NCBI GenBank assembly: GCA_947568835.1
Contig: OX387611.1
Location: forward strand, 8,994,001 to 9,058,000
From: Protonemura montana
Taxonomy: Eukaryota; Arthropoda; Insecta; Plecoptera; Nemouridae
Reading direction: 5' to 3'
Length of the DNA stretch: 64,000 nt
The notes beneath the pieces are model-generated. The model saw only the letters and a program-made list of their open reading frames with translations. It did no database searches and was not told the origin of the DNA. Shown one piece after another: positions 1 to 10,390 of the stretch (the stretch's first letter is position 1; every line of letters begins with the position of its first letter). A program made the position numbers and the translations under genes.

Positions 1-14
1 CTGAAGTAACTTAC

Positions 15-149
15 ATTCTGGAAGACACTAGGCCGGGGTGTTGGTGGTTTGCGTGGCATGTCCCGTAAGAGCAATAGCCTTGCGGGCAGTCGGCGTTCGT
101 AGTACATGAAGGATTAACCCGGACCTGGCGGGACCCTGGTGCACGCCAC
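15..149 (-). CDS. Cysteine exon, copy 1
   Basis: This 135-nt exon starts with one base, reads 44 codons and ends with two bases. It is flanked by a pyrimidine tract ending in CAG (minus strand, right side) and a GTAAGT donor (positions 14-9). It keeps all four cysteines of its sister exon at 1174-1308 and has no insertion or deletion relative to it. About 16 of 44 residues differ. Confidence 0.6.
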
Positions 150-2215
150 CTGTCAGGAAGAGAACTGCTCCATGATTCCGTTACACCGTTGGGTTGGGGT
201 ACGTGTCACAGTGGTATTGTAAAGCGTTCTGCTATTAGTGAGACCGAAGCTTGCCACCTGTCACATAGAAAACAGCACCACGATTCCGTTGATCCATCAA
301 ATTGGGTTTAATCAAAAGATGCAGTGTACAGGGGCTTCACACGGAACTTGAAAATCTACAGAATAGCAAATCTGTTTGCACGGCTTTATTCTTACGTGTG
401 GCTGCGTCATTAATTTAATACTGAAAAATATATGCTGCAGGATATTTGTTGGAAAATTGGAAAAACAAACGTTTATTGTCGCCTACGGTTTTTCAAGAAG
501 TAATAGGGTTGAGTGATTCGCAATTTGTATTATATCTTAAATAATCATATTGGGAGAAAAACAATTTTTCAGACATCTTATTTGTCCAAATCCGAAAATA
601 TTTTTTAAAATATCTCCCTCAGTCAAAATCGGACTTCTCAGAAAATTTGATCAGGCGTAAATTGATCATCAGATTGACGCTCCCATAAACCCCCACTTTA
701 AATTTATTAAATCCTGGTTGATAAACTGTTATTAATTGACTAAGTACTTAAAATGGCAAGAGAAGCGATGGTTACTCACAAGCGAATCATCGAACAACTT
801 CACTGACTTCATTGCATAGTATTTTGGTTTTCTACTAATTGCACAAGGGAGCTGAAACCAGCAAGCAAATGAAGAAATCGGATCTAGATTGGACAAGTGA
901 TACGAACCCAGGACCTTCCAATTGCTGGTCGAGTGCCTTTCCAACTAAGCTATTTGGGCACACAGATCCGATGTTGTCAACTAGACCAAAATGTCACTGT
1001 TCTAACTGTGTCTTTGAATGCTGCATTAATAGCGAGGGCAGGTAGATTTGTTGTTACCTTACAAGATGAACATTCACCGAACGAAGAATTTTTACAAGCA
1101 CTCTGTACCTCTAACCATGGAGAAAGTAAAAGTAAACCAATGAAAGTATACTGCACACTCTGAAGTAACTTACAGTCTGGAAGACACTGCTTTGGTGTGT
1201 TGGTGGTTTGCACGACATATCCCGTTCAAGCAACGGCCTTCCGGGCAGTCGTCGTTTTTAGTACATGAAGGATTATCCCGGACGCGGCGTGAGTGTAGTG
1301 CAGGCCACCTGTCAGGAAGAGAACTGCTCCATGATTCCGTTACACCGTTGGGTTTGGGTACGTGTCACAGTGGTATTGATAAAATAGTGCATTTTGATTC
1401 GTTTTTTTGCAGTTTTTAAGATTTCTTTTGGAACTTGTAGCGATGGGTTAGAACTGACAGTTTTACAGTAGAAATTAAAGGTTGCGACATTAAAAGGGGA
1501 AATTTTGGGCTTTTTTGAAGGGTGAATTATGATATTTTTTTCTTAACTTTTTTGCCCATTTTTTTTTCTCCTTTTTTTAGATATACTTGCGGATATATTT
1601 TCATTTCTACTGTTGGTATTTTTTCTAAACCTGGTAACCTATTAGTGAAACTGATTAAAATTATTGCTAAGGACTAATGCTTGTTTAAACTGTTTTATTT
1701 TTAAATACCTTGGATTGTCAGGATTCAGAGACACAACGGCGGCCACACCTGAGAACAGCAATGACAAAGTTCAAGACTGATACAGGCATCAAGGTTACTG
1801 TTGAACTTTAATGTTTGTCCGGGCCGGAACGGTAAAAATTACGGTAACAAAGTACATTTCTTTACTCTCAGTGAATTAGCCAAGAGATGGTCTTTGGTCA
1901 AGAGTTTGGTCAAGAGTCTTGCTTCCTGCCTGTCAACTTCAGACGAACATGTTCAAAATGTGAATGCAAAGCACCGTAAACCTTCTGACGAGCTACAACA
2001 TTGTTAAGCATAGTGAATAATTTTTTATACTTAATTTATGTAAGTGATTTAGTTAGCTTAGCACTATGTTTCATAGCATATACAGAGTGTTTAGTTGAGA
2101 AATTCTTTGCAAAAATGCTTAAACTTTTGGGAATACTCGATAAAAAAATGTTATTATTCTTGTTATTAGTGCTAAGCGACATACCCAAGAGAACGCAAAC
2201 TAGAATCGTCTTCAT
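15..2215 (-). CDS. Secreted cysteine-rich peptide gene with duplicated cysteine exon (partial, runs off left edge)
   Basis: Read on the minus strand as four exons: 2185-2215 (31 nt, ATG then a hydrophobic leader beginning MKTILVCVLL), 1709-1748 (40 nt), 1174-1308 (135 nt) and 15-149 (135 nt). Donors are GTATGT, GTATTT, GTAAGT and GTAAGT. The acceptors of the last three exons follow pyrimidine-rich tracts ending in CAG. Phases agree throughout (1, 2, 2, 2). The product would be a signal peptide, a short linker and then one or two copies of a module with four cysteines spaced C-x5-C-x4-C-x4-C. The module starts with Trp and ends in a shared VSSR. This spacing recalls small EGF-like or EB-like secreted modules and venom or immune peptides, but I cannot name the family. 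A TATA-like box and a CCAAT box lie upstream. The 135-nt exons are symmetric (phase 2-2), so they can be joined in series or used as alternatives. The gene continues beyond position 1, so the stop codon is not seen. Confidence 0.65.
217..257 (-). pseudogene. Truncated remnant of a third cysteine exon
   Basis: Positions 258-306 are a diverged copy of the intron end and CAG acceptor that precede the two complete cysteine exons. The first roughly 40 nt of an exon follow, in the same phase and beginning with the same Trp codon. The exon then breaks off and is joined directly to intron sequence belonging to copy 1. No cysteines survive. Confidence 0.45.
340..640. repeat. Dispersed repeat R1, copy 1
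   Basis: A diverged copy of a repeat also seen at 4,785-5,310, 13,600-14,145 and 19,235-19,517. Shared landmarks are 'gcaaatctgtttgca', then 'agaagtaatagggttgag', then a TTATCTTGAGAG-like block and a CTTATTTATCCAA-like end. No protein is recognisable. Confidence 0.55.
890..961 (-). repeat. tRNA-derived SINE head
   Basis: On the minus strand this reads like a tRNA: an A-box-like 'tagcttagttgg' and a B-box-like 'gggttcgtatc' about 35 bases apart, bounded by GCCCAAA at the 5' side. The anticodon arm does not pair well, so this is a SINE or pseudogene and not a working tRNA. Related heads lie near 4,661, 10,249 and 42,339 on the plus strand. Confidence 0.5.
1174..1308 (-). CDS. Cysteine exon, copy 2
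   Basis: This 135-nt exon belongs to the secreted peptide gene. The acceptor is a pyrimidine-rich stretch ending CAG (1311-1309) and the donor is GTAAGT (1173-1168). The four cysteines are spaced C-x5-C-x4-C-x4-C. Adjoining intron bases (1160-1173 and 1309-1380) are almost identical to those around copy 1, although the exon itself is about 21% different. Confidence 0.65.
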
Positions 2216-2283
2216 CGGTGCTGGTAGTCGATCGGTTGTTCGGAAACTCTGAAGACAGCTAGTTTGGCTCTGCGATTTCCCGC

Positions 2284-2318
2284 TTTTAAATATCAAACTT
2301 GCAAACTTGTGGACCAAT
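2284..2318 (-). promoter_or_regulatory. TATA-like box and CCAAT box of the secreted peptide gene
   Basis: A TATTTAAAA-like box (2284-2292, read on the minus strand) lies about 70 bases upstream of the ATG at 2215. A CCAAT pentamer (2314-2318) lies about 25 bases further upstream. Spacing is typical of an RNA polymerase II promoter. Confidence 0.45.
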
Positions 2319-2614
2319 AGGAAAGCGCCATTTGCCAGTCGGGCGACGCGTGCCAATTATTAATTGCAGTTTAAGCGCATGAATTAAATTTACAATCAAA
2401 TGGTTTTATGCATCTGTGTTGTACATAAAGAAAAATTCAACAATGGTATACTCTTATTTATGACCCATTATTTAATTATATTCATAAGAAACTGTTAACT
2501 TTATTTATTCCGATGGCATTAAAATATATATGTTTTTTTAATGCTGTTTAGGTATCGATAAGATAATAAAGAAATCAAAATAAATCAACAAAGAAAATAA
2601 ATCAAATCAATTTC

Positions 2615-2705
2615 CAGCCGATTTCACCGAATTCGTTAAAACCTTGCGTAATCGGTGCCCAAGGCAGGTTTTAGGGAACATTTGATTTTCCCTGCTTAGC
2701 CGCCA
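2615..2705. repeat. Dispersed repeat R3, copy 1
   Basis: The block 'gccgatttcaccga' followed by 'gcaggttttagggaaca' and 'ttttccctgcttagccg' recurs at 17,320-17,680 and in the interrupted copy at 27,795-29,245. Confidence 0.5.
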
Positions 2706-2867
2706 TTTATAAAGTTAAAAATGAATTCATGCTGGAATTCAGCAAAGGTGACTGCTGTTATCCCATACTCTGTATGGTCTCTGTATTAGTTAGTCTACAT
2801 CTTCAGTCGGAAGTTGTAAACTCTGTGTCGCCTGGTTTTTCGGCATGGAAATTTGGTGTTGGCTCAC

Positions 2868-3579
2868 CTAATCGCCTGCCATCCAAGGGATGGCATTTCC
2901 TCGAATAGGTTGTGCGTATCCGTAGAGATAGCCGCCTCCGAAGGCTTAAAAGTCTCTAAATCCTTGCCAAATCCTTTGGTACCTGGAGGTACGTTACTTT
3001 ACACTTTTTGTCGCAATCAGCTCCTATGTCGAACAGCAATGAAGCGATTGGTCGCGGTAATTGATTGAATGTCCTTTTTTTGGCTTAAATGTGCTAAGTT
3101 TAAACCATTACCCCTGTCAGGGGTTGACAGGAGATAAAAATTAGAAAATAATGGTGTGATTTAATAATAATACTTATATAAATATAATTACTTGAATAGG
3201 TAGTACTAATAATAATAGAACACTAGTAGTGTTTTGCATTGCAACAACTTGGGACAAGATTAATTAATTAAATAGAATGACTATAATAGGAATACACGTA
3301 ATTGGTAATAATATACTCGACTTCAACGATTACTCTTTGTCCGTCCTTTTCCGCGAATGTCTCATTGACATTGCCTTCACCTCGATCAACCTACATTGGA
3401 GCATGGAAGTTGCGTAATACAAAATCTCTTCCCGAGCGATCACTCTTCCTCTACCTGCACGGTCAGGGTTGACATTTTCTGGAATACCTTTATAGCCAGG
3501 CGCGACTTTGTGGATTTCCTCGTTAGTTAAAACCTTCGAAGGCTCATGCCAATTTGATTCATTTTCTTCCTTACTAAAA
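2868..3579 (-). CDS. Unrecognised protein-coding gene, two internal exons
   Basis: Two minus-strand open exons fit together. Exon A (3395-3579, 185 nt) begins after a CTCTAG acceptor and ends at a GTAGGT donor, in phase 1. Exon B (2868-2982, 115 nt) begins after CTCCAG with two bases, completing a Cys codon, and ends at a GTGAGC donor in phase 2. Together they encode about 98 residues. The sequence is rich in Glu, Lys and Asn, with landmark stretches VAPGYKGIPENVNPDRAG and FEEMPSLGWQ. There is no signal peptide or membrane segment here. Flanking exons were not found, so the first and last exons are missing or hidden in the repeats. Base composition is clearly more GC-rich than the surroundings. 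I do not recognise the family; it could also be part of an old transposon. Confidence 0.45.
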
Positions 3580-3599
3580 CTAGAGATGATTTAAGACAG

Positions 3600-4110
3600 G
3601 CCTGTAACTTCTCCAAAAAAATAAAATGTATTTAGCAGCCCTCGGCATTTTCGCTTTTATCGAATCGCCGATTTATTCTTATTTTATTATTTTATTATTT
3701 TAATTTTCCACAATTTTCCAGATATTTTAAGCATATAGAATACAAACAAAAATGAAGAGGTGAAAAATCCCACATAAGATATTCTTGTGTGTGGGCTTGT
3801 CAACAAAAATATACAATTGTGCTACGAGCTATACTATACTAAACTATACTACTATACAGATTACTATACTATATTAATAATATTAAACAAACAAACATTT
3901 ACAGTTTATTTAAGATTAAAGATCAGAAGAATAGAATTATTAGCATTGGAAGGAAACATTGTTAAAAAGGACTTTTTTCGTTTTTTTCTTATTATGAGAA
4001 AATACTCTTTCAAAAATGTGTTTGTTACTAATAATTAAATATCTCGCGCATTGCAAGCGTTTGCAATTTAAAATCAGATTTCACAGCTTAAAACGCATCC
4101 CACGTAAAAA
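3600..4110. other. AT-rich spacer, no gene seen
   Basis: Low-complexity AT-rich DNA with short TATACTATA-type runs around 3,820-3,880. No open exon with splice sites was found on either strand. Confidence 0.5.
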
Positions 4111-4780
4111 CTGAAGTAACTCCAGATTGAATGGTTGTGACGTGGAATAGCGTCACTAGAATCAGAGTGACTGCCTCTTGGTTCTACCATTGAGTGTAGG
4201 TTCTAGGTAGAGAAACAACGTCACTGTTACAGTCTCTGCGTGAAAAATGACTACCTTACCGACAAAAATGCAGAGTACCGGAACGTCACGTTAAGTGGAG
4301 CCACTGTCGTATGAAATTTAATTTCGATATTTATCGTAGGTTACTTGCTTTCTAATATCGTTACGTGTATATCAATCGTTGAGGTAAACATTGGTGGAGA
4401 TATTTTGAGCATGAAAAGTCACAAAAACGAGTAACCTACTATAAATATCGAAATTAAATTTCATACGACAGTGGCTCCACTTAACGTGACGTTCCGGTAC
4501 TCTGCATTTTTGTCGGTAAGGTAGTCATTTTTCACGCAGAGACTGTAACATTGACGTTGTTTGTCTAACTATAACCTGCACTCAACGGTTCTACTGGTCA
4601 GTGGTTCGACTCCTTGGAGATCCGTTATTCTCATTGAATGCACTAAACTCTCAAAAATTATGTGTCCAAGTAGCTCAATTGGTTAGACACATTGTAAGCG
4701 TTTGCAATTTAAAATCAGATTTTACGTTACTTTCCTCGTTCTTTGTGTGTTGAGATACATAAGCTTCCAATGATATAATT
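4110..4780 (+). repeat. tRNA-SINE body, split by the fold-back element
   Basis: The body begins with 'gaagtaactccagattga', contains 'gcgtcactagaatcagagtgact' in part and 'ccttggagatccgt', and runs into the tRNA-like piece 'gtgtccaagtagctcaattggttag' near 4661. The same order of blocks occurs at 39,320 and 42,180. Confidence 0.5.
4187..4588. mobile_element. Fold-back (MITE-like) element inserted in a SINE
   Basis: Two inverted arms of about 150 bp (4187-4343 and 4430-4588) are near perfect complements around a spacer of about 85 bp. The heptamer GGTTCTA stands at both borders (4180-4186 and 4587-4593), consistent with a target duplication. The flanks are halves of a tRNA-SINE body that is uninterrupted at 39,320-39,420 and 42,180-42,320. 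Confidence 0.6.
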
Positions 4781-4784
4781 ATAA

Positions 4785-5310
4785 CTGTTTTCAGGGGATC
4801 GTATGGACCGTGAAAATCGACATCAGAGCAAATCTGTTTGCATGGCTGTATTTTCACGTGTTGCTGAGTCACTTATAAAAAACTCCAGAAAATATTCTGC
4901 GGAAAATTTGTGGGAAACTTGAAGAAACGAACTTTTTGTAGTCGCCTTCTGTTTTTCAAGAAGTAATAGGGTTGAGTAATTGGCAATTTTTTATTACATC
5001 TACATTACTAATCTTGAGAGAGTAACAAGTTTTCAGGCATCTTTCTTATCTAATTACAAATAAAATGGTGTTCAAATTAGTAAAAACTCGACCCGTGTTT
5101 CAACGCCGAAACCTCACCGGGAAATACAATTTTGAGAGCGACAATTCGTTATTAAATAGCCCAAAGCACAACGATTGCAGAAATGTTAGTCTTATCTCAA
5201 TCAGACAAATAGTGTCAATGAAACCGAAGTCCGCGTAAGTCGGCGCGCGGCGCCAAATTACGTCCAGCAGCTACCGACAGCGAGTCCGAGCAAGTCGCTG
5301 TCGGTAGCTG
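4785..5310. repeat. Dispersed repeat R1, copy 2 (long form)
   Basis: This copy matches 13,600-14,145 over about 530 bp in the same orientation, and also matches 340-640 and 19,235-19,517 over its first half. It ends in a perfect hairpin (arms 5268-5283 and 5295-5310, core 'gctaccgacagcga'). Open frames inside are chance products of the repeat. Confidence 0.6.
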
Positions 5311-5319
5311 TTATTTGAC

Positions 5320-6890
5320 AGGCAAGGCTCGTTCTCTTGATATATTTTCAGTTCAAGAGCAAACATCTTTCATACGCACGAGAAAACGTCCGTCGCTGAC
5401 AAGTTATCTGTACTTTATTCCGAAGCGAAGACATTTTCATGTGCGTTTAGATGTGTAAGCAAAATCCTTATTCTAATTCTTAAAGAAATTATGAGTGGTA
5501 TGAAATGGAGATTTAATTGAGATAAACTTATTCATTAAGATAATTATTCTTAGTTAACTGTAGCAAGCGGTACTCCTTTCCAAAGAAAAACGAAGGAATA
5601 TCTCAAAATATTTCTACGCTAATCTTACAACACGCGAAGTACCGAGGAAAGAATAAAAACACAAAAAAATAAAAACAGAAATGAGTGAAACGATGTGGAG
5701 TTACGTATCACAATGGTATTTGCAGACACCAAGGCACCTGGGTATCAATTGTTCAAACTCGAACGTGAGTTTCGTCATTCCTTTCTCATGAGAGCCTGGT
5801 AGTTCGTGGAAAGACAGCGTCTCGTTGTTAAGATCTTTGCAAGGGCATGCAGGCGGTCCTGAAATTCGTAGCCAACCGGAAGGCTAAATAGTGGTTTCCG
5901 CTTCGTCTCAAATCTTGCTACCAGACCTCTCAAGTCCGAGAGCTAGCCACCGCCAAAAGTTGTGGTCGATTCTTTGCGCAGCACATTTTAGACGCTCGCA
6001 TTTTTAATAAATATATTAGTTTGACTGATTGAAAGGACCAAACAAACACACACAAGTGATTTTTTCAAACAAATTTGTTTGACTTTCAGATTTAACAGAA
6101 AACAAAAAGATATTTTTTTGCTAAACTACAATAGCATTAAGTTGTTCAAAATGACACCAAATGGTTTAATTACTCTGTAATTTTTTGCGAAGCATACAGG
6201 TTGTAGTGAATGCAACCTATTTCAAGCTAGAAAACGAAATGAACATAAAAGGTCTGAAATGTATGAGGCCCGCTAAATAAGCTAGGTGTACACGAAAACA
6301 TGGTGTAAACATGGCTAAAATTGATAGAAAATGACAGTAGAAATTTGATGCGTCTCAAAAACTCGAGTTTATTGGTTTTATTTAATATTTCAAGTGGAAA
6401 TTTGGTGGTTCTTTGTTCGATTTACATTTTTCTTGTCAAGTTCAACATGTCAACCAGTCTAGACTCGGCTATCGAAGCTGTGTTACTGACTAACATACCA
6501 ACCCTCAACCCTTTCTATCATGTTAAAACCAGAAATATAATTGCAATACAATGTGTAAAATTTGACAACACAGCCAAATCAATCCATTCTGACAGCTGAC
6601 ATGTTTCAGTGGTAAATATTTACTTTTTCAAATGCGTCGGAAAATGGCCCATTGTGTTTGGTTTACGGTAAAGCGAGCAGCAGCATCTTTGTTAAATAAG
6701 CTTTGACATGATACGCGACGACAACAACGGGGCGTGTGTACTTGGGCTCTCGACCGCTTCGATGTCCGCTGTCAGCTGCACCTGCTTAACGCATGAACCA
6801 ACACTTAAAAAATAATAGAATCGAAGTGAAAGACAACACTGTACAAGAAAACAGATTCTGGGAACCCATCAAGCCAGTCTAAAATCTTAA
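5320..6890. other. Spacer with one ambiguous GC-rich patch
   Basis: Mostly AT-rich. A GC-rich patch at 5,778-5,990 is open on the minus strand in two overlapping frames. The longer one, about 50 codons, ends at a TGA near 5,778 and has no clear splice sites. A second patch at 6,690-6,790 is open on both strands. I cannot choose a gene model for either. Confidence 0.35.
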
Positions 6891-6894
6891 GCAT

Positions 6895-7243
6895 CTATAT
6901 TTGTTCCGCTCCACGCAAAGCAGCGAACACTTCCGTCGCCTCTGTGCTGGACATTCAGTGACAGGGTGCTTGTTTCGCTCCACGCAAAGGAGCGGACACT
7001 CGCCGTCGCCTCTGTGCTGGAAATTGCGTGACATGGTGCTTGTTTCGCTCCACGCAAAGGAGCGGACACTTGCCGTCGCCTCTGTGCTGGACATTCCGTG
7101 ACAGTGTGCTTGTTTCACTCCACGCAAAGGAGCGGACACTCGCCGTCGCCTCAGTGCTGGACATTCCGTGACAGGGTGCTTGTTTCGCTCCACGCAAAGG
7201 AGCGGACACTCGCCGTCGCCTCTGTGCTGGACATTCTGTGACG
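6895..7243. repeat. 70-bp minisatellite, about five units
   Basis: The landmark 'ccacgcaaaggagcggacac' returns every 70 bp at 6,910-7,210 with a few substitutions. 70 is not a multiple of three, so the apparent proteins on the minus strand are frame-shifting readings of the array. Confidence 0.8.
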
Positions 7244-7489
7244 GGAACTAATGAGTCACCAAAGAGTCTTTTCTAAAACTGAAGTTTCTAACTGTGAAAG
7301 AAACGACTGTCAACGTTTTAATATTGCTGACGGTGTATTCTTAGTTTTCCTCTTAATGCATTTTCTGTTACCTGTGAAGTGACCTCGTTTTTATCTGAGG
7401 TCACACATTTCACATCTTGCGCTCACACGAGCGAAACCGTTAAGGGTAAATAGGTATGGTCAGAGTCCCAGGGCTAATTTTAAACCGTT

Positions 7490-7800
7490 GGTGAAACTCT
7501 GCTGAGAAAACGAGCCGGCATCACGTGGTAACTGTAGGTGCCACCCGGTGGCGCTTGCGGCATTCCTTTTTAACATATCTCTACAATTAAATACGACTCA
7601 AATTTATCGGTAAATGTCAAATCGTTGAGGTTAGCTTTGGTACAGATTACTTTAGTGGAAACCAGTCTCAAATGCGAACTTAATGGCGAGAAATATCGAA
7701 ATTAAAATTCTCAACAATCTTTTAAACGACGGTGACACCAATTGGTAGCAAAATTCAATATTTTTCACGGTAAAGCAGTCATTTGGCGGTCAACTTAGCA
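7490..7800. repeat. Dispersed repeat R4, copy 1
   Basis: Blocks 'gagccggcatcacgtggtaa', 'ggtggcgcttgcgg' and 'ggaaaccagtctcaaatgcga' recur in inverted order and orientation at 14,990-15,215. The last block also recurs at 26,485-26,520. Confidence 0.55.
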
Positions 7801-8380
7801 AGCACTGATTCACAAGCCAGTAAGCTTCGACGTAGGTAAGTTGAAACGAAGCATCTAGCACCGATTGACGAAAGCTTTTACAAATCCAAAATAAGGTGAA
7901 CTATTATTAATAAAAACGCTTGAGCAATATTTTATTTCTGAGAAAACTGAAGATTTTTTGACTGCTTAGGAACGAGTTTTATTTTAGAGAATTTCACGAC
8001 ACCTATTCCTATTCCTAGCTTGTATTTTTTATAGATTTATTGATTTATTATTTACTTTGACAAGTCATATGGAAGGACAATACATGAGCATGTTTGCTGA
8101 AGACATGGTATCTCTTTGCAATATTAGTTGGTGTCACGTTGACATTGATTGTAGCAACATTATAGTAAGCTAAAAGTAAAGTAGCGTCAATGGGAATTTT
8201 TCTTTTATTCCTTTTTTTTGTAGTCTTTGTTTTCTTTATTAGTGCGTCAGTGCGTCTCATATTTTTGGATATGGGTCCAGGATCTGGGCAGAAAGTTAAT
8301 TCTAAAACTCATCCATGAATAGAGATAAGAGAATCAGTTTCAAGAACAGCTGTTAGGAATATTATTGCGGCCATATTTAC

Positions 8381-8546
8381 GATTCGCAGCCGAGACCCGC
8401 GTGTCAAAGGTGCTTTGAACTAAAATGTTTAACGTTGAAATAGCCAGATCGTCGTCAAGCCGAGCTTCCGCTTCCAATGCCTTCTGCCACGCGCTCTGTT
8501 CGACTTCTTGTAAAAACCAACGTGGGCGCTTGGACGCTGTCACCAT
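8381..8546 (-). CDS. Candidate first exon, unrecognised protein
   Basis: The minus-strand ATG at 8546 opens a GC-rich frame of 55 codons that runs to a GTAAAT donor at 8380, in phase 1. It starts MVTASKRPRWFLQEVEQ and is rich in Ala, Glu and Leu, looking like a soluble helical protein. An RFX-type X-box and a CCAAT box overlap or precede it, and a plus-strand reading frame starts 28 bp away. No downstream exon was linked, so the model is open. The alternative is that the block is promoter or untranslated DNA. Confidence 0.35.
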
Positions 8547-8568
8547 AGCAACGACCTATTAGACCAAT
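8539..8568. promoter_or_regulatory. X-box-like palindrome plus CCAAT box
   Basis: GTCACCATAGCAAC (8539-8552) fits the two imperfect half-sites of an RFX X-box with a two-base spacer. CCAAT follows at 8564-8568. Together these resemble promoters of ciliary or RFX-regulated genes. Reading frames leave in both directions (minus from 8546, plus from 8574). Confidence 0.3.
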
Positions 8569-8573
8569 CGATA

Positions 8574-8672
8574 ATGTCGCTGTCCTTCTCCCAACTTCGC
8601 TTTATTTCGGAGCTCAAGCTAGCTGATGAACTTATCTCAAATAACCTGAACAGCGGTTGTCCGCTATCTTGA
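8574..8672 (+). CDS. Candidate short coding frame opposite the X-box
   Basis: The ATG at 8574 opens 32 codons to TGA at 8672. The composition is protein-like (MSLSFSQLRFISELKLADEL at the start). It could be a first exon if a donor inside it is used. I see no homology. Confidence 0.2.
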   Translation: MSLSFSQLRFISELKLADELISNNLNSGCPLS

Positions 8673-8679
8673 AGAGTCC

Positions 8680-10240
8680 TTGTTTTTGAGTTCCCTCGAA
8701 GAGCCCGTGCTCTAATAAGTATTTTTATTGATAATTTTGTGTTTTCGTATTTTTCATTACTTGAATGGTCAAAATCGGCTGAAAAATGCGTTTCGTTAAT
8801 TTTAAAATTAGCATTGAAATCATAAGGGTTCCTTTAGTATTTGTAGGTTATTTGAGATATCGAATCAGTACGATTGTAAAAAATGTGAAATAGCAGTTTT
8901 TGGGTTTTGGTGATACGATGTCTTACTGACTTAGCGTCATTTATAAATCAAGTTGCACTGAGATTAAATTCTTTGAAGACTCTTTACAAACTTCAAAGAA
9001 TTTACCTCCCTTATCTTAATGTTGATAAGGTGAGCTTAAACTGGTAGCAGGCATAACGCTGAATCACCTATCTACGTTTTTTTTTTTTTAATATCAAAAA
9101 TTGAAATATTAGTGCCCACAGACACAATTTCTTCACACGCAGTGGTCGAGCCCAAGTAGGCTTTAATTTGACTGACATTTTTGTTTAAAAAAAGCTTTCG
9201 TAATTTTAGCTTGTTGAAGAATTATCGAGAAAGAAACCTCAAAAGATTTACTGATTAAATATAAACCCAACGATTTATAAAAAATTAAAAGAATTGCAAC
9301 ACCATAATCATGGATATTATTTCAATACACCGTTCGAGTTAGGCTTTTTTAGGAATTGGGAATAATTATATTCTAAACAAATGGAGCAACAATGATAGGA
9401 ACTTCTGCAGGTTTTTCTTCAATTCACAACACGTTTGCGTCGCACCCCGCGAAACGACGCTGAAGTCTTGAAAATAGTTGTCTCACACGGCGACGACTCG
9501 ACCAACCAGATCTAAACAGTCGCGTGCGAGGGACCTTTGATCGCCGTCGCGACGCCCGATGCTGACATGTACAACGCGATCCTCGTTACCACCAACAGAA
9601 CAAAAAGTGGGGGAGGGGCTTTTTAATGACGACTGTTTACTGAACTGAAAAGAATGATTGTGAAATAGCAAAGCCTGTATGATGTCGTTCTTATTCATAC
9701 AAAAGGAAGACAACCACTCGGTGGAACAATCCATGCTTGGTTAGAGTTTTTAATGATAGACTCTTTGAAAAATAAATCGGTATCAAATCCGTAGCAGTCA
9801 TTTCGTGACCATGGTGTTGCTGTCAGTAGCACCATATTAAGGTAAGTATGCCTTGAAATATTTAGTTCATATCTTGTATATAGGGCAGTGTTAAACGTAT
9901 CCGGGGAAGTAATACGGGACGCGGTGTGCATTTTCCCTTTCCACAAATTTTCTTTCGGGAAAAACCGGGAGTGTATCACGTGGATTTCAGGCCATGAGGC
10001 TAAGAGCAGTGTGATATTTTACGAAACACTCCTGAATGTCTAAGCCGATTTGCGATAAAATGGTCCGAGAATCGCTAATACCACAGTACCAATACTAATA
10101 CCAATCTAAGACTCAAAAATTTATCTAATGCTAGTTCGACAATTTTTAGGACACCATTGCATTCGTTATTAGGACCACTAATAACCTCTCAAAAATTGAT
10201 GCCGTCATTTCTCGTCAAAAAAACGAAAATCCTCTCAAAA
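8680..10240. other. Spacer, no clear gene
   Basis: AT-rich except for a GC-rich island at 9,475-9,610 that is open in two minus frames and one plus frame. None has two good splice sites. A single degenerate copy of the 86-bp repeat start ('gtcagtagcacca') lies near 9,820. Confidence 0.4.
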
Positions 10241-10248
10241 AAGCCAGT

Positions 10249-10321
10249 GTCCAAGTAGCTCAATTGGTTGGAGCAACACCCGCGACAGGTGGAGATCGGG
10301 GTCCGATTCCCCGTTTGGGCA
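10249..10321 (+). repeat. tRNA-like SINE head, well folded
   Basis: The cloverleaf is almost complete: a 7-bp acceptor stem (with G-U pairs), a D stem gctc/gagc, a 5-bp T stem cgggg/ccccg with loop tccgatt, and discriminator A. The anticodon loop has G instead of T at position 33 and a mismatched top pair, so it is probably not a working tRNA. Related heads at 4,661 and 42,339 and the shared downstream block 'cgcgcattgcaagcgtttg' (degenerate here) place it in a SINE family. Confidence 0.55.
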
Positions 10322-10390
10322 TCAATTTTTGAGAGATTAATAGTGCCCCTAGTAATAAAATACCCCGCGCATTGCCAGCGTTTGTGATTT

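Noticed and set aside
6879-7209. Frames with repeated SAPLRG/FAWSET words
   Set aside because: Products of the 70-bp minisatellite.
10249-10321. Functional tRNA gene
   Set aside because: Anticodon loop lacks T33, the anticodon stem is mismatched, and related heads are dispersed as a SINE family.
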